Origin: an uncultured Erythrobacter sp.
Lineage (GTDB): Bacteria > Pseudomonadota > Alphaproteobacteria > Sphingomonadales > Sphingomonadaceae
Length of the DNA: 64,000 bases
Direction of reading: 5' to 3'
NCBI GenBank assembly: GCA_947498065.1
Contig: CANMIS010000001.1
Coordinates: 744,001 to 808,000, forward strand
The first letter of the stretch is position 1; each line of letters begins with the position of its first letter. The position numbers and the translations under genes were made by a program. The notes beneath the pieces are model-generated. The model ran no database searches, was not told where the DNA came from, and saw nothing but the letters and a program-made list of their open reading frames with translations. Positions 36,586 to 44,251 of this stretch are shown here, piece after piece.

Positions 36586-37458
36586 ATGAATGAACCTGAT
36601 TGGGAAGCGCTAAGAGCCTTTCATCTCGTCGCCGAAGCCGGATCTTTTACCAAGGCGGCAGAACGCCTAGGCTGCGCAGTCAGCACAGTCATGCGGCGGA
36701 TTGACGGGCTGGAACAGACCCTCGGGCTCAACCTGCTGCACCGCGCGCAAGCCGGCGCTGTTCCCACAGATGTGGGCAAGACAATATTGGAATCGATCGA
36801 TCAGGCTTCGCAATCGCTTGGTCAGATCACCCGTCAGGCCCGGCAATTCCACCACTTTCGAGACCGGCAAACGGTCCGCATTTCTGCCACCGAAACGGCA
36901 ATCAACGACATTCTTATCCCAGAGATATCAAAGCTGAGGCCCAAGTTCCCAAACCTTCTCTTGGAGTTTGAATCGTCCAATGCCCTTGCCAGCCTTGAGT
37001 TCGGAGAGACAGACATTGCCGTTCGCCTTGCCAAACCTCATCAGCTGGAATTGGTAACCAGGAAGCTGACGCCGATCAGGATGGCCGTCTTCGTCAGCGC
37101 AGCGCAATTGGCCGAGCGTGACTTGCCTGATGTGCAATTGCGCGAGGAGCCGGTTGTTTGGATCGATAGCGGACTGGGCGATATCGCTGAAAACAGGCTG
37201 ATTGATCAGCTTGGGATTGGTGAGAACATGGCGCTGCGGGCGACCAGCGTTCGGGCCCTGGCGCTCGCTTGCGTTCACGGCGAAGGATTGGCCCTGCTAC
37301 CCGCCTATATGGGACGCGATCTGGGGCTCATTGAAGTGCCCCATATCTCTATCCCAAACCGCGAGGTATGGCTTGTTTCCCATCCCGAAACGAAGCGCGA
37401 TCCGGTATTGCGCGCCGTGAGGCAATGGATTGTGAAGTGCTTTGAGGCAATCGCGTAG
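36586..37458 (+). CDS. LysR-family transcriptional regulator
   Basis: A 290-residue LTTR. The N-terminal winged helix (residues 6-65) reads LRAFHLVAEAGSFTKAAERLG and continues with RRIDGLEQTLGLNLLHR; the effector-binding domain follows from about 90. The segment VRISATETAINDILIPEISKLR begins the inducer domain. It is divergent from the membrane-protein/hydrolase pair, the usual LysR target arrangement. Effector unknown. Confidence 0.92.
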   Translation: MNEPDWEALRAFHLVAEAGSFTKAAERLGCAVSTVMRRIDGLEQTLGLNLLHRAQAGAVPTDVGKTILESIDQASQSLGQITRQARQFHHFRDRQTVRISATETAINDILIPEISKLRPKFPNLLLEFESSNALASLEFGETDIAVRLAKPHQLELVTRKLTPIRMAVFVSAAQLAERDLPDVQLREEPVVWIDSGLGDIAENRLIDQLGIGENMALRATSVRALALACVHGEGLALLPAYMGRDLGLIEVPHISIPNREVWLVSHPETKRDPVLRAVRQWIVKCFEAIA

Positions 37459-37522
37459 TGCGCGCTGGACCCTATAGCGCGGCAAAGCGCTGGAACAACC
37501 CAATCCATTAAACCAACAAAAA

Positions 37523-37555
37523 CGCCGCCCGTACGCTTGGTACGAGCGGCGCTTT
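37523..37555. terminator. Bidirectional intrinsic terminator between lysR and the SDR gene
   Basis: Stem 37524-37534 / 37540-37550 with one internal C-A mismatch and a 5-base loop, flanked by A-rich sequence on the left and a TTT-GTT stretch on the right. It separates two convergent genes. Confidence 0.72.
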
Positions 37556-37578
37556 GTTGTGCTTTGGGATTGATCAGA

Positions 37579-38364
37579 TCAACGCGGTGCCATGCGGATG
37601 CCGCCGTCGAGGCGCACGTCTTCACCGTTGAAATAGCCGGTTTCGATCATGGTCATGGCGAGCTTCGCATATTCCTCTGGCATACCCAGACGTTTTGGGA
37701 ATGGCACAGATGCGGCCAGCGCTTCCTTCACCTGCGGCGGGGCAGCGTTCATCAGCGGGGTTTCAAAGATGCCCGGCAGAATGGTGTTCACCCGAATGCC
37801 TTCGCGCATCAGATCGCGAGCGATTGGCAAAGTCATACCGACAACGCCGCCCTTTGATGCGGAGTAAGCCGCCTGGCCGATTTGACCGTCTTCAGCCGCA
37901 ACAGAAGCGGTGTTGACCATCGCGCCGCGCGCGCCGTCTTCATTAATCGGATCTAGTGACATCATGCCAGCCGCCGATTTGGCGATGCAGCGGAATGTGC
38001 CGATCAGGTTCACCTGAATAACGAAGTCAAATGCAGAAACGGGGAAGTGCTTGATCTCACCGGTTTGCTTGTCGCGGCTGGCGGTTTTGATCGCATTGCC
38101 GATGCCAGCGCAGTTCACGAGGATCCGCTCTTGGCCGTGGGCTTCGCGGGCCTTGGCAAAGCCTGCATCGACGTCTTCGTCGCTGGTCACATTGACCTTG
38201 CAGAACACGCCGCCGATCTCGGCCGCCATGGCCTCGCCCTTCTCTTCGTTCATGTCGAAGATGGCGACTTTGGCACCCTTGGCCGCGAGTGCGCGCGCCG
38301 TTGCCGCGCCAAGGCCGGATGCGCCGCCCGTGACGACGGCTGGGGTGTTGGCTGATACTTCCAT
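37579..38364 (-). CDS. Short-chain dehydrogenase, 3-hydroxyacyl-CoA dehydrogenase type 2-like
   Basis: A 261-residue NAD-dependent SDR closely resembling HSD17B10-type 3-hydroxyacyl-CoA dehydrogenases. The cofactor motif is TGGASGLG at residues 12-19, followed by NCAGIG, the catalytic Tyr and Lys in AAYSASKGG, and the C-terminal PFPKRLGMPEEYAKL segment. AGGAGAG precedes ATG 38364. A longer frame to 38421 adds PFDELRANG, which is translated REP-like repeat sequence rather than protein. It is downstream of the thiolase on the same strand, so the two may supply consecutive beta-oxidation steps. Confidence 0.9.
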   Translation of the reverse strand: MEVSANTPAVVTGGASGLGAATARALAAKGAKVAIFDMNEEKGEAMAAEIGGVFCKVNVTSDEDVDAGFAKAREAHGQERILVNCAGIGNAIKTASRDKQTGEIKHFPVSAFDFVIQVNLIGTFRCIAKSAAGMMSLDPINEDGARGAMVNTASVAAEDGQIGQAAYSASKGGVVGMTLPIARDLMREGIRVNTILPGIFETPLMNAAPPQVKEALAASVPFPKRLGMPEEYAKLAMTMIETGYFNGEDVRLDGGIRMAPR

Positions 38365-38395
38365 TATACTCTCCTGATATTCAAAAATTCCGTTT

Positions 38396-38473
38396 GCCCT
38401 GAGCTCGTCGAAGGGCTGCACTTCTTTTGGAACCCCTCACCCGAAGAAAGATAGGGCTTCGACAAGCTCAGCC
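38396..38473. repeat. REP-like inverted pair (CTTCGACAAGCTCAG type)
   Basis: Two inversely oriented copies of a 15-base core (TTCGAC-AGCTCAG with G or A at the gap) at 38396-38416 and 38454-38473, 37 bases apart. The core recurs in many proteobacterial genomes from memory and is the source of the spurious peptide PFD-LRANG. The pair sits between the thiolase stop and the SDR start, in the intercistronic space of a likely operon. Confidence 0.75.
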
Positions 38474-38503
38474 TGGCCGGGTTTGGGACCAAATCTCTAA
38501 AGC

Positions 38504-39676
38504 TTACAGGCTTTCAACGATGGTGACATTGGCGACGCCGCCGCCTTCGCACATCGTTTGCAGGCCATATTTCTTGCCATGACGTTTCAGCCCATGGACG
38601 AGCGTTGCCATCAATTTTGTGCCCGACGCGCCGAGCGGGTGACCCAGCGCAATCGCGCCGCCATGCACGTTCAGCTTTTCCGGATCAGCATCCGTGTGCT
38701 TCAGCCATGCCATCGGCACGGGAGCAAAAGCTTCGTTGACCTCGTAAAGATCAATGTCATCGATCTTCAGGCCAGCACGCTCCAGCGCGCGGTCGGTCGC
38801 AAACAGCGGCTCTTCCAGCATGATCACCGGGTCGCCCGCCGTCACGGTCAGGTTGTGAATGCGCGCCATCGGCGTGAGGTTGTGGCGCTTCAATGCCTCT
38901 TCGCTCACCACCAGAACCGCAGAGGATCCGTCGCAAATCTGGCTGGCAGAGGCGGCAGTGATCCGTCCCTCAGGCGCGAGCAGTTTCACGCCCGCAATCC
39001 CTTCAAGCGTCGCGTCAAAGCGGATGCCCTCATCCACCGTGTGCATCGCATCGCCTTCCGGCATTTCGATCGCAATCGGCACGATCTCGTCTTTAAACGC
39101 GCCCGCCTCAGTCGCTGCGATCGCACGCTTGTGGCTCTCGAGCGCGAACGCGTCGATCTGATCCTTTGAGAAGTCGTGCTTTTGCGCGATCATTTCTGCG
39201 CCCATGAACTGGCTGAACTGCACGTTCGGATACTTCTCTTGCACGCCGGGCGACATGTAATTGCCCAGCCCTTCTTTCATATGAAGTGTCATGTTCGAGC
39301 CCATCGGCACGCGGGTCATGCTTTCAACGCCGCTGGCGATGACCACGTCCTGCGTCCCGCTCATCACGGCCTGCGCTGCAAACTGTATCGCTTGCTGGGA
39401 AGAGCCGCATTGGCGGTCAATCGACACAGCTGGGGTGGATTGCGGGAGCAGCTTCGACGCAAGCACAGCCATCCGGCCAACCTGCCCGGCTTGCTCACCA
39501 GCCTGGCTGACACAGCCGCTGACCACATCGTCAATCGCCGTGGGATCAATGCCGCTGCGCTCAACAATCGCATCAAGCGAATGGGCCAGCAAATCGACCG
39601 GGTGAATGCCAGCAAGCCTGCCGCCTCGGCGCCCTCCAGCTGTGCGAACGGCGTCAACGATATAAGCGGTGGTCAT
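38504..39676 (-). CDS. Acetyl-CoA acetyltransferase (thiolase)
   Basis: A 390-residue thiolase, degrading 3-ketoacyl-CoA or condensing two acetyl-CoA. All active-site residues are present: Cys90 in the SIDRQCGSSQQA segment, NEAFAPVPMAW, the His in GGAIALGHPLGASG near residue 345, and the second Cys in the MCEGGGVAN segment near 375. The sequence is closer to the acyl-CoA acetyltransferase group used in fatty-acid breakdown than to PhaA, but this is not certain. It is followed by the SDR dehydrogenase. Confidence 0.92.
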   Translation of the reverse strand: MTTAYIVDAVRTAGGRRGGRLAGIHPVDLLAHSLDAIVERSGIDPTAIDDVVSGCVSQAGEQAGQVGRMAVLASKLLPQSTPAVSIDRQCGSSQQAIQFAAQAVMSGTQDVVIASGVESMTRVPMGSNMTLHMKEGLGNYMSPGVQEKYPNVQFSQFMGAEMIAQKHDFSKDQIDAFALESHKRAIAATEAGAFKDEIVPIAIEMPEGDAMHTVDEGIRFDATLEGIAGVKLLAPEGRITAASASQICDGSSAVLVVSEEALKRHNLTPMARIHNLTVTAGDPVIMLEEPLFATDRALERAGLKIDDIDLYEVNEAFAPVPMAWLKHTDADPEKLNVHGGAIALGHPLGASGTKLMATLVHGLKRHGKKYGLQTMCEGGGVANVTIVESL

Positions 39677-39760
39677 AGCGGCAATGTCCTCTCAGGGCGA
39701 TGTGCGGGCGGCCTTCTTGTCAGGCCTGCTCCAAGTTATGGCCAAGGAGGTAAGGTCCGC

Positions 39761-39775
39761 TTACGTAAACGTCAA
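39761..39775 (-). promoter_or_regulatory. Candidate operator upstream of the thiolase
   Basis: The minus-strand sequence TTGACGTTTACGTAA lies about 85 bases upstream of the thiolase start. It holds the palindrome TTACGTAA and an ACGT-TT-ACGT repeat and resembles MerR-type regulator sites of acyl-CoA and branched-chain catabolism. The resemblance is from memory. Confidence 0.35.
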
Positions 39776-39837
39776 CTGGGATTCTGGAACGGGCTGTTGC
39801 ACTACCAGCCGATGCCGCGAATGGTGCTCCCAATTCG

Positions 39838-40374
39838 TCAGTTGAGACGCCGCACTCGCATCGCGCGCTTGCCATTAACTTTAGCCTTGAAGCTTCCAAG
39901 CGCAGCCTGTTTGATCACAATCGTGTCGCCAGCCTTATAACGCTGAAACCCGGAAATAGATTCGGTCTGTAGCCAGCGCGCGCCATCTTCGAGCTCGAAG
40001 ATATACATCCCGTTGCTTCGCTTCTGCGCGCTCGCCAAGGTTGCTGTGATCTCGTTGACGCGCTCTTTGTCATCATCACCGCTAAATAGTCCGATTTTTG
40101 GAAGCCTAAGACCGAACAGACCACGCTTGGTCTTCTCAACCTGCTCCCGGTCCGCGATAACGAGTTCGCGCGATGCCTGAGCCTCGTAGACGCGGCCAAC
40201 CTCGCGATCAAAACATGCCAAGCGCGCCTCAGGGTCTTCCACCTCACGGCATTGAAACATCTGATCGATAACAGCCGGCGTATCTACGCCATCCTCGGGA
40301 TCCTCCTGCGCCTGAGCGGAAGTTCCGACGAGCATTGCCGCTCCGAAGGCCAAGAAGATAAAGTGGGTGCGCAT
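39838..40374 (-). CDS. Exported protein of unknown function
   Basis: A 178-residue protein with a clear signal peptide (residues 1-22, MRTHFIFLAFGAAML, cleavage after SAQA). The mature part has two cysteines in a C-x16-C arrangement (FQCREVEDPEARLACFDREV), typical of exported proteins whose name in databases refers to the conserved REV-ARLACFD motif, followed by a beta-rich C-terminal half (YKAGDTIVIKQAALGSF). AAGGAAG precedes ATG 40374. It is not adjacent to a partner gene. Confidence 0.75.
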   Translation of the reverse strand: MRTHFIFLAFGAAMLVGTSAQAQEDPEDGVDTPAVIDQMFQCREVEDPEARLACFDREVGRVYEAQASRELVIADREQVEKTKRGLFGLRLPKIGLFSGDDDKERVNEITATLASAQKRSNGMYIFELEDGARWLQTESISGFQRYKAGDTIVIKQAALGSFKAKVNGKRAMRVRRLN

Positions 40375-40771
40375 TGAGCTTCCTTTCAGCATCACAATTG
40401 TCACAGGAGCTCCAAAAGGCAAACAGCTAAGTGTTACCCAGCTGATGAGGAACGCTGCAAAACCCCCGTTAAACGGCTGATTTTAGTGGTTAACAGTGCG
40501 ATCAAACCGGTGTTGCAAAGCTGCTACACCGGGATTTCAATTTCGTGAAAGCCAACTCTGACGCTTCCCATAGGCGTTCAAAGGCTCTTAGGCCGAGCCT
40601 AGGGATTGGCGGGTCTGAGACTTTTGAGCACAGCTCATGATGTTTCTATTGCGCTTTTGCCGTTAAATTGGATGCGGTTTTGACGCTGACACTAAGGTCG
40701 GCATCCGGGATCGCATCTTGACATATGCAGGCCAGTTTTTGGCAGGTATTATCATAAGGGTATGAAACCAT
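40375..40771. other. Intergenic region of about 400 bases ahead of TonB receptor 1
   Basis: No gene supported. The last 20 bases form the leader conserved with TonB receptor 2 (ATCATAAGGG-TATGAAACC). A TTGACA at about 40718 is visible but no well-spaced -10 box follows it. No riboswitch-like conserved motif was recognised. Confidence 0.45.
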
Positions 40772-43700
40772 ATGAAGATTTCCAATCAACTCCGACTGAG
40801 CGCGGGCTCTTTCGCAGTAGGCTTGGCACTCGCATCGGCTCCGGCCTTTGCGCAAGACGCCGACGTCAGTAGCGATGGAGACGCAGTAGCCGAAGAGGAA
40901 AACCAAATCCTCGTTACTGGTTCGCGCTTGAACGTTAACCCGAACCTCGAAGGCGCCAACCCGGTTGTTTCCGTCACAGCGGAACAAATCCAGGGTCAAG
41001 GTACAGTCCGGATCGAGGACTTTGTAAACCAACTGCCGCAGGTTTTCGCTGGTCAAGCCGGTGAAGTTTCGAACGGCGCATCTGGTACCGCTACACTGAA
41101 CCTTCGTGGTCTCGGTTCGCAGCGTACGCTCGTCCTCATCGACGGTCGCCGCCTGCCATACGGTTCGTCTGCGATTTCGTCTGCTAACCTCGACGTCATC
41201 CCAACTCAGCTGATTGAGCGCGTTGACGTTCTAACCGGTGGTAGCTCGGCCGTTTACGGTTCGGACGCTGTTGGCGGTGTTGCTAACTTCATCCTCAAGA
41301 AGGATTTTGAAGGCGTTGAAATCGACGTTCAAGGCGGCTTCCAGCAAACTGGTAACGGTTCTGAGTTTTTCTCAAACGTTCTTCAGTCGTTCGGTGGTTC
41401 GACACCTGGTCCGGTAACGGATGGTGCAGAATATTCGATCACTGGTATCCTCGGCACCAACACAGCTGATGGCCGCGGTAACGTGACCATTTATGCCAAC
41501 TATGAGCGCCGCGAGCAGGTCATCCAGTCCAACCGTGATTTCTCGGCTTGTACCCTCGACACCAGCTCAAACCCAGCTGTCAGCTTTGAAGGCGTCGGTT
41601 GTTTTGGTTCGGCTAACTTCCGCCTCTTCGGCGGCCCTGGTGGCTTTACCTTCCAAGAAGCAGACGGCACAATCGTTGACTTCGCTGGTTCACCTGATCA
41701 GCGCTTCAACTTTGGTGAGTTCAACTTCTTCCAGCGTCCTTCAGAGCGTTTTACAATCTACGCCAAGGGTAACTATGAGATCAGCGACAACCTCGAGTTC
41801 TTCGCCGACCTCTCTTACGTAGATAACGTATCTGACGCTCAGATCGCCCAAACCGCATCTTTCGGTATCGGCGCCTACTCGATCAACTGTGACAACCCGT
41901 TCATTCAGAACACACCGGGTCAGCAGTTGACTGACATCTTCGGTTGTGACGCAGCTGCTATCGCGGCTGGTACTGATGTATCTGGTATCACAGCGTCTCA
42001 CCGTAACGTCGAAGGCGGTCCGCGTAACTCACGGCTTGAAAACACCACCTTCCGCATGGTCGCTGGCCTGCGCGGTGATTTCGGCGACAACATCTGGTCT
42101 TACGAAGTGTTTGGTCAGTACGCTGAAACAAGTGACGTTTCTGTTTCGTCAAACGACTTTATCGTTGCGAACCTGCAGCAGGCGTTCTTCGCCGTCGATG
42201 ATGGCACCGGCAATGTTGTTTGCCGCGACCCATCAGGTGGCTGTGTTCCTTACAACCCGTTCCAGCGTAACGCTGATGGCACCACTGCCATCACGCAAGA
42301 GCAAACCGACTTCCTTCAGGGCGTTGGCATTGTTCTTGGTGAAACAACTCAGCTTGTAGCTGGTGGTTTCGTCCAGGCTGACCTTGGCGAGTACGGCTTC
42401 AGTTCACCGTTCAGCGATAACGGCATCGGCTTCTTGCTCGGTGTTGAGTATCGTGAAGACACATTGACCTCGATCCCTGATGAAATCAGTCAGGTTCCAG
42501 GCGGTGGTTTCACCGGCGTTGGCGGCGCCAACTTCCCTGTTGATGGTTCTGTGCAAGTCTATGAGATCTTCACCGAGGTGCAGGTTCCATTGGTAACTGA
42601 CCGTCCGTTCTTCGAGGAACTTACCCTGGAAGGTTCGTATCGTTATTCTGATTACACCAACAGCGGTAACGGCACGTCAAGCTCGGTTTCTACTGACACC
42701 TTCGGTATCGAAGGCGTTTGGGTGCCGGTTTCTGACCTTAAGCTGCGTGCACAGTTCCAGCGTTCGGTGCGTGCACCAAACGTGATCGAATTGTTCTCTG
42801 CGGTAAACACAGGTCTTCCGAACCTCAACTCAGCAGGTGTCAATGCTAACGGGGACTCATTGTTTGACCCTTGTGCATCGGATGCTCCGATCGCAACGTT
42901 CGAGCAGTGTGCTAACACTGGCGTAACTGCTGCTCAGTTTGGCACCATCCTCGATGTGATCTCTGGTCAAACCCAGTCGATTACGGGTGGTGAACCAACT
43001 CTCACTCCAGAGAGCTCAGACACAGTCACCTTTGGTGTCGTGTTTGAACCAAGCTTTGTACCAGGCCTGCTTCTGTCAGTTGACTATTTCGACGTCACTG
43101 TTGAGGACACGATCTTCGCAATTCCAGCACAGATCATTCTCGATAACTGCCTCGAAACTGGCAACCCTGCTGCATGTACCCTTATTAATCGCGGTGCAGG
43201 CGGGACCTTGGCATCATCTGGTATTCCGGGTGAAGGCTTCAACCAAATCAACCGTAACATTGCTGAACTCAGCACATCGGGCTTTGACATCCAAGCGAGC
43301 TACTCGCTGGATATCGACAGCATCGGTAGCGTTGGCATCAATTACGTTGGCACCATTCTTGATGCATATGACCTGGAACCACTTCCAGGCACCATCATCG
43401 AGTGTTCAGGCACCCTGAACAACGGTTGTCCAGCGCCGATTACGCCAGAGTATCGTCACCGTTTGGTTGTTGATTTGCAAACGCTTGCAGGTGTCGATTT
43501 GAACCTCGCTTGGCGCCACTTCAGCGGCACCACTAACGAGGTGGTCGAAGCAAACCCAGTGGTCGATGACAATCTGCCAGCGGTGAACTACCTCGACTTC
43601 TCGTTCTTCTATGACGTGAACGATGTGGTCTCACTGCGCGGCGGTGTACTCAACTTCACCAACGAACAACCACCTGTGTCGGCCTCTTCAGGTCCACCGC

Positions 43701-43777
43701 TCGGTAACGGTAACACGTTCCCGACCATCTATGACACTGGTCGTCAGTTCTTCGCAGGGATCAACTTCAAGTTCTGA
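40772..43777 (+). CDS. TonB-dependent receptor 1
   Basis: A 1,001-residue outer-membrane transporter driven by TonB. A signal peptide (residues 1-27, MKISNQLRLSAGSFAV, ending AFAQD) is followed by a TonB-box-like ILVTGSRL and the plug (about 50-180) with LNLRGLGSQRTLVLIDGRR and the VYGSDAVGGVANFILKKDF segment. The 22-strand barrel ends in FFAGINFKF. Paired cysteines occur in long extracellular loops. Its synonymous codons (GGT, CGT, GTT) differ from neighbouring genes, as in highly expressed genes. The substrate is unknown. Confidence 0.93.
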   Translation: MKISNQLRLSAGSFAVGLALASAPAFAQDADVSSDGDAVAEEENQILVTGSRLNVNPNLEGANPVVSVTAEQIQGQGTVRIEDFVNQLPQVFAGQAGEVSNGASGTATLNLRGLGSQRTLVLIDGRRLPYGSSAISSANLDVIPTQLIERVDVLTGGSSAVYGSDAVGGVANFILKKDFEGVEIDVQGGFQQTGNGSEFFSNVLQSFGGSTPGPVTDGAEYSITGILGTNTADGRGNVTIYANYERREQVIQSNRDFSACTLDTSSNPAVSFEGVGCFGSANFRLFGGPGGFTFQEADGTIVDFAGSPDQRFNFGEFNFFQRPSERFTIYAKGNYEISDNLEFFADLSYVDNVSDAQIAQTASFGIGAYSINCDNPFIQNTPGQQLTDIFGCDAAAIAAGTDVSGITASHRNVEGGPRNSRLENTTFRMVAGLRGDFGDNIWSYEVFGQYAETSDVSVSSNDFIVANLQQAFFAVDDGTGNVVCRDPSGGCVPYNPFQRNADGTTAITQEQTDFLQGVGIVLGETTQLVAGGFVQADLGEYGFSSPFSDNGIGFLLGVEYREDTLTSIPDEISQVPGGGFTGVGGANFPVDGSVQVYEIFTEVQVPLVTDRPFFEELTLEGSYRYSDYTNSGNGTSSSVSTDTFGIEGVWVPVSDLKLRAQFQRSVRAPNVIELFSAVNTGLPNLNSAGVNANGDSLFDPCASDAPIATFEQCANTGVTAAQFGTILDVISGQTQSITGGEPTLTPESSDTVTFGVVFEPSFVPGLLLSVDYFDVTVEDTIFAIPAQIILDNCLETGNPAACTLINRGAGGTLASSGIPGEGFNQINRNIAELSTSGFDIQASYSLDIDSIGSVGINYVGTILDAYDLEPLPGTIIECSGTLNNGCPAPITPEYRHRLVVDLQTLAGVDLNLAWRHFSGTTNEVVEANPVVDDNLPAVNYLDFSFFYDVNDVVSLRGGVLNFTNEQPPVSASSGPPLGNGNTFPTIYDTGRQFFAGINFKF

Positions 43778-44251
43778 TCCAGGCGAGAGCCAACAAAAAG
43801 AGAGCCGCGGACTTCGGTCCGCGGCTTTTTTGTTTCTACTAGGCAGCTGTGACGAGTGTCATCCGGCAGATCGATTGGTCAGATAGGCTTTCTCGGGCGC
43901 TACCAAGATACACTTATTTTCGGCGAGGCCTGCTGCAAGAAAATTGCGCATGGCGATCACTAACGAATGGTCCGGAGCACATGTTGCAAATCTGATACAC
44001 CTCGCGTTCATTTTCAAAGCGCGTCATGTAAGACTTCACATTCATCCCCAGAGCGGTCTTTACTCTCCTCAGGAATAGCTTGCGTGGATTTTTGGCGTTG
44101 CAGCGCCAATTTTTCGGTTGGCTAGTGCCTTATCGAATAGGAAGATTTGAACGCGAAGGCACACAATGCCGAAGCGTTCCTGGTCTTCTTAACGGATGCA
44201 AATCGTCGCATTCACAAAAGATTTGGACCAATCATAGGGGTATGAAACCAA
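43778..44251. other. Intergenic region of about 475 bases between TonB receptors
   Basis: Holds the receptor 1 terminator at 43803-43831, a terminator-like hairpin at 44092-44114 (6-bp stem TTGGCG / CGCCAA followed by TTTTT), and the leader shared with receptor 1 (ends at 44251). The remainder shows no coding character. Confidence 0.55.
43803..43831 (+). terminator. Strong intrinsic terminator of TonB receptor 1
   Basis: Perfect 10-bp stem (43803-43812 / 43817-43826) with a TTCG tetraloop and a six-T tract. Confidence 0.95.

Noticed and set aside
38365-38421. Extended start of the SDR dehydrogenase
   Set aside because: The extra residues (containing PFDELRANG) are translated REP-like repeat; ATG 38364 has AGGAGAG and begins the conserved domain.
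40646-41056. 136-codon minus-strand frame near TonB receptor 1
   Set aside because: It overlaps the receptor start on the other strand and shows no domain or ribosome site.
43778-44251. Riboswitch (for example cobalamin) ahead of TonB receptor 2
   Set aside because: I could not find a conserved B12-box core or other known aptamer pattern; only a terminator-like hairpin is visible.
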